Positions 57,729 to 64,000 of a DNA stretch of 64,000 bases are shown here, one piece after another. Every line of letters begins with the position of its first letter. Position 1 is the first letter of the stretch. The notes below the pieces were generated by a model. It ran no database searches and was not told where the DNA came from. It saw only the letters and a program-made list of their open reading frames with translations. Origin of the DNA: Prochlorococcus marinus CUG1438 (GTDB lineage Bacteria > Cyanobacteriota > Cyanobacteriia > PCC-6307 > Cyanobiaceae); contig JAEPLS010000001.1 of assembly GCA_017644325.1 (NCBI GenBank), forward strand, positions 124,001 to 188,000, given 5' to 3'. Made by a program: the position numbers and the translations under genes.

Positions 57729-58070
57729 TTATAGCAACTTAAGACTTTCAGTAAAGAAACCATAAAATAATCCCAATCTTAAAGAATCTAATAAAAGTAA
57801 TAAAAATTTCTTTTTCCTTTCAAATCTAAAATTTCGTCTTAGAACTATTAAAAACTCAATAAAAACTACTGATAAAAAAGCGGCTACAGGATCCATTAGT
57901 TCCACAACGGCACTTACCATACCAAGAGAACTTCCAAAAAAGTAGCCTATTAAAAGTGTAATCAATGATATTGAATATCTTCGCCATGGATTATTAGCCC
58001 AAATACTTAATGTCTGAATATTTTCCACAATTTTTAGCTGAAATTTTGTCTTTTGAGGTTCAAAAACCAT
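57729..58070 (-). CDS. DUF565 family protein (Ycf20-like)
   Basis: This is a 113-residue protein with hydrophobic stretches at about 33-52 and 60-78, and a third at about 88-110. NPWRRYSISLITLLIGYFFGSS is the recognisable part and matches the DUF565/Ycf20 family, found in cyanobacteria and plastids. In algae and plants the relative affects non-photochemical quenching; that link is not shown here. It is co-directional with the 66-residue gene 11 bp upstream. Confidence 0.75.
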   Translation of the reverse strand: MVFEPQKTKFQLKIVENIQTLSIWANNPWRRYSISLITLLIGYFFGSSLGMVSAVVELMDPVAAFLSVVFIEFLIVLRRNFRFERKKKFLLLLLDSLRLGLFYGFFTESLKLL

Positions 58071-58081
58071 TTTGCATTAAA

Positions 58082-58282
58082 CTAAGCCGCTTCAGAGTTT
58101 GATTGAATTTTAGTATTTCCTTCTATTAATTCAAGTAATGCTTCCAACTGAGCCATTAATCCTCTTAATTCACCTGGTTCAGGGAAAAGGTCATCTTCTT
58201 TTATGCCTAAATGAATTTCTCTGAGCTCTTGCCTTAAATAGCGTATGTGACTAATGACTTGCTCTCTTTTGGTTTGCGACAT
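58082..58282 (-). CDS. Conserved small cyanobacterial protein
   Basis: This 66-residue soluble protein is rich in Glu and Leu and predicted to be two helices (IRYLRQELREIHLGI and LRGLMAQLEALLELI). I do not recognise a named family with certainty. It starts at an ATG, is closely followed by DUF565, and is probably in one transcript with it. Confidence 0.6.
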   Translation of the reverse strand: MSQTKREQVISHIRYLRQELREIHLGIKEDDLFPEPGELRGLMAQLEALLELIEGNTKIQSNSEAA

Positions 58283-58500
58283 GATAAAATTTTGATACCG
58301 ACATTTTAAGAAAGAATATTTTTGAAACGGAGAGTTTGCATATTTATGACTGAGAATGAAGATAAATGACCTAACAACAATTTGAAAAGATTATGAGATT
58401 TGAAGATTATCATATCCTTGAAAATATGTACTTAATTCTTATATAAATTTTAAATAATTACTTGAGGCATTATTATTAGATTATATTGACTTTACTCAAT

Positions 58501-58722
58501 ATGAAATTCATTTCTGAAAATAAAATAAGTGAAGATTTAGTAAATTCTTTTGATGAAGAAATGACCCTTGAGCTTGCTAAAAGGCTAGAGGAAGATAACT
58601 ATAATACTCCATTTGATGGTTTAAAAGACTGGCACTTACTGAGGGCTCTTGCAATCAATAGACCTGAATTAACAACTAATTATACCCATCTCCTCGATCA
58701 GGAACCTTTCGATGAAAACTAA
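58501..58722 (+). CDS. DUF2555 family protein
   Basis: This 73-residue protein matches the cyanobacterial DUF2555 family: ELAKRLEEDNYNTPFDGLKDWHLLRALAINRPELT. Function unknown. I start it at the ATG at 58501; a TTG at 58486 would add five residues. Its 3' end overlaps the start of coaBC by 11 bp, which suggests coupled translation. Confidence 0.78.
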   Translation: MKFISENKISEDLVNSFDEEMTLELAKRLEEDNYNTPFDGLKDWHLLRALAINRPELTTNYTHLLDQEPFDEN

Positions 58723-59968
58723 AAGTAAGGACTCCAAAATAAAGGTTCTTTTATTAATAACTGGGAGTATTGCGGCTGTAAGAATTCCATTATTAGTTAG
58801 CCAATTAGCAAAAGAAAATTATGAAATAAGATGCGTTTTATCAAAAAATGCAGAAAAATTAATAAAGCCTCTTTCTCTTTCTATCTTAAGTAGAAACCCG
58901 TGCATTTTAGAAAATGATCAATGGTCTGATAGTCAATCAAAACCTATTCATATAGAACTAAGTAATTGGGCTGATATTTTAATCATCGCCCCTTTAACAG
59001 CGACAACATTAGCAAAATGGGTAACTGGAAATGCAGAGGGATTAATCCCAAGCATCTTAATAGCAAATATAAAGCCAATTATTGTTGCACCAGCAATGAA
59101 TACACAAATGTGGCTAAATAAAGCTGTCCAAAAAAATTATGAGAATTTACAGAATTACGAAAATGTTTTGTCTTTGCAACCAAGTGAAGGCCTCTTAGCA
59201 TGTGATGCTATTGGCATCGGTAAGATACCTCCAAATGATCTAATCCAATTAGCTCTCGAATTTATAGCTTCACACAAACAAAATGAATATCGCAAAGATT
59301 TACTTAATAAAGAAATTTTAATAACTGGAGGGTGTACCTCAGAGAAAATCGATGCGGCAAGACAAATTACTAACAAAAGTTCTGGAGCTATGGGACTACT
59401 TCTCTCTCAAGTAGCGAGGTTTAGAGGAGCACAAGTAAAATATGTTCATGGGCCTCTGAAAATCGATAAGAATCTTACTGATGGAATAAAAAGATATGAA
59501 ATTGAAACTAGTGTCGATTTAATTAGGGCACTTAATAATGAAATATCAAATTGCGATTATTTTTTCATGAATGCAGCAGTATCTGATTTCAAAATAAAAT
59601 CTGATACTTTAGCTAAAATTCCAAAAAATCAAATTAATGCTCATTTGAATCAAAACTTTGAGCTAGTCCCAGATATTTTAAAAACAATTAGTAAATCAAA
59701 AAAAGATAACCAAGTTTTTGTAGGCTTTTGTGCTTTTACAGGATCTATCGAGGAAGCACGAATGACAATTAAAGAAAAGATTATCCAAAAGGGTTGTGAT
59801 TATCTATTCGCCAATCCAATTGATCTTGAAGGTCAAGGATTTGGCTTTTTGGCACAAAATGAAGGATGGCTATTCGATACTAACAATATGGAACACTACA
59901 TTAACAAAACATCAAAAATTGATTTAGCAAATAAGTTAATAACCCAAATTATTTCATTAAAAAAATAA
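58712..59968 (+). CDS. coaBC: Bifunctional CoaBC (phosphopantothenoylcysteine decarboxylase/synthetase)
   Basis: This 418-residue enzyme performs two steps of coenzyme A synthesis. The N-terminal flavoprotein (CoaC) has LLLITGSIAAVRIP, then PLTATTLAKWVTGNAEGL and APAMNTQMW (the His is replaced by Asn-Thr context; catalytic residues are not fully checked). The C-terminal CoaB domain has ILITGGCTSEKIDAARQITNKSSGAMG and NAAVSDFK. It overlaps DUF2555 by 11 bp. Confidence 0.92.
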   Translation: MKTKSKDSKIKVLLLITGSIAAVRIPLLVSQLAKENYEIRCVLSKNAEKLIKPLSLSILSRNPCILENDQWSDSQSKPIHIELSNWADILIIAPLTATTLAKWVTGNAEGLIPSILIANIKPIIVAPAMNTQMWLNKAVQKNYENLQNYENVLSLQPSEGLLACDAIGIGKIPPNDLIQLALEFIASHKQNEYRKDLLNKEILITGGCTSEKIDAARQITNKSSGAMGLLLSQVARFRGAQVKYVHGPLKIDKNLTDGIKRYEIETSVDLIRALNNEISNCDYFFMNAAVSDFKIKSDTLAKIPKNQINAHLNQNFELVPDILKTISKSKKDNQVFVGFCAFTGSIEEARMTIKEKIIQKGCDYLFANPIDLEGQGFGFLAQNEGWLFDTNNMEHYINKTSKIDLANKLITQIISLKK

Positions 59969-60184
59969 AAAAAAATTTTTAATTTGTATTTTTTTGTAAT
60001 CTTAATCATTAAAAATAATGTGATAGCTTAAAATAATTCCAGTTTTTTAAAATCTAAAAAGCTACGGGTTGTTTCGAGGATTTAATAGTCCTATCTTTTA
60101 TGGTCCTTTCCCTTGTAATATCCGTACTGAACTTATTAGATGACCTTTAATCTATCGTCACAGAACTTTACTGCAACTTTAATT

Positions 60185-60979
60185 ATGAGAATTCGTTCTT
60201 TCTTAGCTTTTGTTATTTCATTTTGTATAACTTTTGCTTTCGTTCCTGTTAAAACATTTGCTTTTTCTGAAAGAGGAAATGCACAATTCACAGATGTTGT
60301 TAATACAGGAAAAGCTAATGATTGTCCTACATTAGACTCATCTCTTGTCGGATCAATATCTCTAGGGAATGGAGATAGCCTCAAAGGAATATGCATGCAC
60401 CCAACAGAAGTTTACGTAAAAGTGCCAGGAACAAAACGAAAAGCTGCAGAATTTGTTTCTACAAAAATTATTAGTCCTAGAAATAACACCACAGTAACAG
60501 AAGTTTATGGAGATATAGATTCAGGAACTTTCACTGAAAAGGGTGGTATTGATTTTCAACTTATTACTGTATTAACTCCTGGTGGTTTAGAGGTGCCATT
60601 TGCATTCTCAGCAAAAGATCTTACAGCTGATTTACCTTCATCTATTGAGCCAGGAACTGAGGTTAGTGGTTCAACATTTACACCTAACTACAGAACTGGT
60701 GACTTTCTAGATCCTAAGGCAAGAGCTAAAAATACTGGTGTTGAATATGCTCAAGGTTTAGTTGCATTAGGAGGAGACGACGAAGAACTTGCAAAAGAAA
60801 ATATTAAAGTTGATGTAAACGGTACTGGCGTTATTACTCTTTCAATCAACAATGTAGATTCTGACACAGACGAATTTGCTGGTACTTTTGAAGCTATCCA
60901 ACCTTCAGATACAGATATGGGTTCAAAGGATCCACTTGATGTAAAAATAATTGGGGAGCTTTACGGAAGAAAAGCTTAA
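60185..60979 (+). CDS. psbO: Photosystem II manganese-stabilising protein PsbO
   Basis: PsbO stabilises the Mn4CaO5 cluster on the lumenal side of PSII. I start it at the ATG at 60185 (264 residues), which gives a proper signal peptide MRIRSFLAFVISFCITFAFV. The frame opens at an ATG at 60140, but the 15 extra residues precede the charged start of the signal. The disulfide cysteines stand in NDCPTLD and KGICMHP. The C-terminus ends GELYGRKA. A strong terminator follows, so it is a single-gene unit. Confidence 0.96.
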   Translation: MRIRSFLAFVISFCITFAFVPVKTFAFSERGNAQFTDVVNTGKANDCPTLDSSLVGSISLGNGDSLKGICMHPTEVYVKVPGTKRKAAEFVSTKIISPRNNTTVTEVYGDIDSGTFTEKGGIDFQLITVLTPGGLEVPFAFSAKDLTADLPSSIEPGTEVSGSTFTPNYRTGDFLDPKARAKNTGVEYAQGLVALGGDDEELAKENIKVDVNGTGVITLSINNVDSDTDEFAGTFEAIQPSDTDMGSKDPLDVKIIGELYGRKA

Positions 60980-60993
60980 ATCTTACTTAAGAG

Positions 60994-61023
60994 AAAAAGG
61001 GGGTTAAACCCCTTTTTTTTTTT
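60994..61023 (+). terminator. Intrinsic terminator of psbO
   Basis: AAAAAGGGG pairs with CCCCTTTTT around a GTTAAA loop, followed by a run of eleven T, starting 15 bp after the psbO stop. It is among the two clear intrinsic terminators seen in the window. Confidence 0.93.
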
Positions 61024-61051
61024 CAAAATTTATCTTTATCAATTTAAAAAA

Positions 61052-62227
61052 ATGGAATTACAACAAAAAACTAAAACAGATACTAATGGACTAATACCGC
61101 CTTATGGAGGGGAACTAAAAAATTTAATTATCCAAGATAAAAATCTTAAAAATGATCTTATCTCTAAAGCTACTTATGAGTTTGAATGTAGCGAGAGAAA
61201 TGCATGCGATGTAGAACTTTTGATGGTTGGAGCTTTTTCTCCATTAGAAGGTTTTATGGATGAAAATAACTACAATTCGGTAATTAAAAATAATAGAAAT
61301 ACAAATGGGTTGCTTTTTGGCTTGCCTATAGTATTTGATTCAAATAATGAAAAAGTAAAAGCTGGAGAGACAATATTGCTTACTTATAAAAAACAAAAAA
61401 TAGCAGTTTTAGAAGTTAGCTCTAAATGGGAGCCTGACAAATCCTTAGAAGCTGAACTTTGTTATGGTACTAATTCTTTAGATCATCCTGCGGTTAAGAT
61501 GATTTTTAACGAGAGAGGGAGATTTTATATAGGAGGAAGAGTTTATGGTTTCGAACTACCAATTAGAGAATTCCCCTGCAAAACCCCTGAAGAAGTTAGA
61601 TCTACACTACCATCAAATCATGATGTAGTTGCATTTCAATGCAGAAATCCAATTCATAGAGCACATTATGAATTATTTACTAATGCCTTACTTTCAGATA
61701 ATGTCTCCTCTAACTCAGTTGTTTTAGTTCATCCAACTTGTGGGCCAACTCAACAAGATGATATTCCTGGAAAAGTTAGATATTTGACCTACAAAGAATT
61801 AGAAGAGGAAATATCTGATGAAAGAATAAAATGGGCTTTTTTACCTTATTCAATGCATATGGCAGGGCCAAGAGAAGCTCTTCAACATATGATAATAAGA
61901 AGAAATTATGGCTGCACTCACTTTATTATTGGTAGAGATATGGCTGGTTGTAAGTCGTCGTCAACTGGTGAAGATTTTTATGGTCCATATGAAGCCCAAA
62001 ATTTCGCGAATAAGTGTGCAGATGAATTGATGATGCAAACTGTTCCTTCAAAAAATTTAGTTTATACGAAGGAAAAAGGATACATAACAGCTGAAGAAGC
62101 CAAAGAATTTAATTATGAAATTATGAAACTTAGTGGTACTGAATTTAGAAAGAAATTGAGGAATGGCGAACCAATTCCTGAATGGTTTGCATTCAAAAGT
62201 GTAGTAGATGTTCTAAGACGCTCTTAA
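61052..62227 (+). CDS. sat: ATP sulfurylase (Sat, sulfate adenylyltransferase)
   Basis: This is a 391-residue enzyme that makes adenosine phosphosulfate from sulfate and ATP, the entry of sulfate assimilation. FQCRNPIHRAHYELF carries the QxRNPxHxxH ATP-binding motif, HPTCGPTQQDDIPG and GRDMAGCKSSSTGEDFYG complete the active site, and LSGTEFRKKLRNGEPIPEWF is the C-terminal block. There is no fused APS kinase. cys genes are not near. It stands between psbO and ftsH with its own promoter presumably near 61025-61050. Confidence 0.96.
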   Translation: MELQQKTKTDTNGLIPPYGGELKNLIIQDKNLKNDLISKATYEFECSERNACDVELLMVGAFSPLEGFMDENNYNSVIKNNRNTNGLLFGLPIVFDSNNEKVKAGETILLTYKKQKIAVLEVSSKWEPDKSLEAELCYGTNSLDHPAVKMIFNERGRFYIGGRVYGFELPIREFPCKTPEEVRSTLPSNHDVVAFQCRNPIHRAHYELFTNALLSDNVSSNSVVLVHPTCGPTQQDDIPGKVRYLTYKELEEEISDERIKWAFLPYSMHMAGPREALQHMIIRRNYGCTHFIIGRDMAGCKSSSTGEDFYGPYEAQNFANKCADELMMQTVPSKNLVYTKEKGYITAEEAKEFNYEIMKLSGTEFRKKLRNGEPIPEWFAFKSVVDVLRRS

Positions 62228-62273
62228 TATTGTTTTATTATTAGTATTATAGATTTATTAAAGATTTTTTATC

Positions 62274-64000
62274 GTGAACAAACGTTGGAGAAACGTAGGA
62301 CTTTATGTCCTAGCTGTCATTACTGTAATTTTCATTGGTACTTCAGTTTTTGATAAACCTAATACTGAAAGTTCTACAAAAACCTTGAGATATAGTGATT
62401 TTATAGAGGCAGTTCAAGATAAAGAAATCAGTAGAGTCTTAATATCTCCAGATAATGCCACAGCTCAAGTTGTTGAAAATGATGGGAGCAGGTCTGAGGT
62501 CAATTTAGCCCCTGACAAAGATTTATTAAAAATTCTGACTGAGAATAATGTAGATATCGCTGTAACTCCTACAAAGTTAGCTAATCCATGGCAACAGGCT
62601 TTAAGTAGCTTAATTTTCCCAGTACTTTTAATTGGAGGCCTATTTTTTCTTTTCAGAAGATCCCAAAGTGGTAATGCTGGAGGTGGTAACCCTGCCATGA
62701 GTTTTGGCAAGAGCAAAGCTAGACTTCAAATGGAACCATCTACACAAGTAACCTTTTCAGATGTTGCTGGTGTAGAAGGTGCAAAATTAGAACTCACAGA
62801 AGTTGTAGATTTTCTTAAGAGCCCAGATAGATTTACTGCAGTCGGAGCAAAAATTCCAAAAGGAGTTCTTCTTGTTGGTCCTCCTGGTACTGGGAAAACA
62901 TTGTTAGCTAAAGCAGTAGCTGGAGAAGCAGGTGTACCTTTTTTCTCAATATCTGGTTCAGAATTTGTAGAGATGTTTGTTGGGGTTGGTGCTAGTAGAG
63001 TTAGAGATCTTTTTGAACAAGCCAAAAAGAATGCTCCTTGTATTGTGTTTATTGACGAAATAGATGCAGTTGGAAGACAAAGAGGAGCTGGTATGGGCGG
63101 AGGAAATGATGAAAGAGAACAAACATTAAATCAACTCTTAACCGAAATGGATGGTTTTGAAGGTAATTCAGGAATAATAATAGTTGCCGCAACCAACAGA
63201 CCAGACGTCTTAGATTCAGCTTTAATGCGTCCTGGAAGATTCGATAGACAGGTAACAGTAGATCGACCAGATTATGCTGGAAGATTGCAGATATTAAATG
63301 TTCATGCGAAAGATAAAACTCTTTCAAAAGACGTTGATTTAGATAAAGTTGCCAGAAGAACACCAGGATTTACTGGTGCAGATTTAGCTAATCTTTTAAA
63401 TGAAGCAGCAATACTAGCAGCTAGAAAAGATCTAGATAAAGTAAGTAATGATGAAGTCGGTGATGCCATTGAAAGGGTTATGGCTGGCCCAGAAAAGAAA
63501 GATAGAGTCATCAGTGATAAGAAAAAAGAATTAGTTGCTTATCACGAAGCAGGTCATGCACTCGTTGGAGCATTAATGCCTGATTATGACCCAGTAGCAA
63601 AAGTCTCAATCATTCCAAGAGGTCAAGCTGGGGGTCTAACTTTCTTTACTCCAAGTGAAGAAAGAATGGAATCTGGTCTTTACTCTCGTTCTTACCTTCA
63701 GAATCAAATGGCTGTAGCTCTCGGTGGAAGAGTTGCTGAAGAAATAGTCTATGGCGAAGAAGAGGTAACAACCGGAGCTTCAAATGATTTACAACAAGTT
63801 GCCAATGTAGCAAGACAAATGATCACTAAATTCGGCATGAGTGACAAAATAGGTCCAGTCGCTCTAGGTCAATCTCAAGGTGGAATGTTTCTTGGAAGAG
63901 ATATGAGTTCTACAAGAGACTTCTCTGAAGACACTGCCGCAACAATTGATGTAGAGGTTTCAGAACTTGTTGATGTTGCTTATAAGAGAGCTACAAAAGT
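62274..64000 (+). CDS. ftsH: ATP-dependent zinc metalloprotease FtsH, 3' end outside the window
   Basis: FtsH degrades membrane proteins; cyanobacterial FtsH complexes remove photodamaged D1 from PSII. The gene starts with GTG at 62274 and runs past the window end; 575 codons are seen. There are two membrane helices (about 8-25 and 105-122), a Walker A GPPGTGKT at about 203, Walker [14 protein letters not shown] region [18 protein letters not shown], and the zinc motif HEAGH at about 424. Its start is 46 bp after sat. The antisense frames inside it are shadows. Confidence 0.95.
   Translation, partial: MNKRWRNVGLYVLAVITVIFIGTSVFDKPNTESSTKTLRYSDFIEAVQDKEISRVLISPDNATAQVVENDGSRSEVNLAPDKDLLKILTENNVDIAVTPTKLANPWQQALSSLIFPVLLIGGLFFLFRRSQSGNAGGGNPAMSFGKSKARLQMEPSTQVTFSDVAGVEGAKLELTEVVDFLKSPDRFTAVGAKIPKGVLLVGPPGTGKTLLAKAVAGEAGVPFFSISGSEFVEMFVGVGASRVRDLFEQAKKNAPCIVFIDEIDAVGRQRGAGMGGGNDEREQTLNQLLTEMDGFEGNSGIIIVAATNRPDVLDSALMRPGRFDRQVTVDRPDYAGRLQILNVHAKDKTLSKDVDLDKVARRTPGFTGADLANLLNEAAILAARKDLDKVSNDEVGDAIERVMAGPEKKDRVISDKKKELVAYHEAGHALVGALMPDYDPVAKVSIIPRGQAGGLTFFTPSEERMESGLYSRSYLQNQMAVALGGRVAEEIVYGEEEVTTGASNDLQQVANVARQMITKFGMSDKIGPVALGQSQGGMFLGRDMSSTRDFSEDTAATIDVEVSELVDVAYKRATK

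Noticed and set aside
60063-60126. TACGG/CCGTA and AGGA/TCCT pairings in the psbO leader as a structured leader
   Set aside because: The stems are only 4-5 bp with long unpaired stretches; not enough to claim a structure.
62465-63511. Several open frames on the minus strand inside ftsH
   Set aside because: They are antisense shadows of a strongly conserved gene, with no ribosome binding site and no family resemblance.

Overview
The window is a 64-kb piece of a small, AT-rich cyanobacterial chromosome, almost certainly a high-light-adapted Prochlorococcus. What shows this: photosystem II genes (psbK, psbI, psbN, psbH, psbO), NDH-1 genes ndhC-ndhK-ndhJ, chlD, crtR and ntcA, many cyanobacterium-only DUF families, very low GC, and almost no space between genes. 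No insertion sequence, phage gene, integrase, CRISPR array or rRNA operon was seen. The region reads as core chromosome rather than a genomic island. There are about 66 protein genes, two of them cut by the window ends (ndhC and ftsH), and three tRNAs.

Layout. 1-1404: end of the ndhC-ndhK-ndhJ operon. 1401-9408: a YvcK/CofD-like protein, an MCE lipid-transport pair (ATPase plus substrate-binding protein), chlD, folK, a Nudix hydrolase and DNA photolyase. 9393-19250: a DegT aminotransferase, a thioredoxin-fold protein, fabI, hisB, a carotenoid oxygenase, rdgB, a phosphohexomutase, a RecB-like nuclease, ygfZ and pyrE. 19386-25072: tRNA-Met, a CNNM/CBS membrane protein, a Gfo/Idh dehydrogenase, psbK, tgt, cobS and a histidine kinase. 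25073-31299: a structured intergenic element, DUF3155, an esterase, purH, a DoxX protein, ispH and the ammonium transporter amt. 31469-41229: sfsA, murJ, two small conserved proteins, tRNA-Arg, glyA, cinA, leuC, leuD and an LptD-like outer-membrane protein. 41251-47106: psbI, psbN, psbH, pth, DUF3146, a YqgF-like protein, DUF3084, ntcA and a deoxynucleotide operon (CobO-like, dcd, thyX). 47110-64000: txlA, glmM, trmB, DUF3177, ileS, a Ycf66-like protein, tRNA-Leu, crtR, gatC, a 3-methyladenine glycosylase, pyrB, DUF565, DUF2555, coaBC, psbO, sat and ftsH.

Regulation visible in the sequence. Two promoters carry NtcA-type sites at activating spacing: amt (perfect GTA-N8-TAC, then 23 nt, then TAAATT) and ntcA itself (one mismatch, then 22 nt, then TAAATT). 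The strongest new signal lies beside ntcA. A pair of NrdR-box-like elements 31 bp apart overlaps the promoter of the CobO-like/dcd/thyX operon. That would place dCTP deamination, thymidylate synthesis and a cobalamin-adenosyltransferase-like protein under the ribonucleotide-reductase repressor. The CobO-like protein has lost its Walker A lysine. A second candidate is a three-way-junction RNA upstream of DUF3155. Three genes (cobS, crtR, and the glycosylase) have clearly coding 5' ends without any ATG, GTG or TTG in frame, so they use rare start codons, or have indels near the start.

Limits: all family names come from reading the translations and recalling families. No search, alignment or folding program was run.
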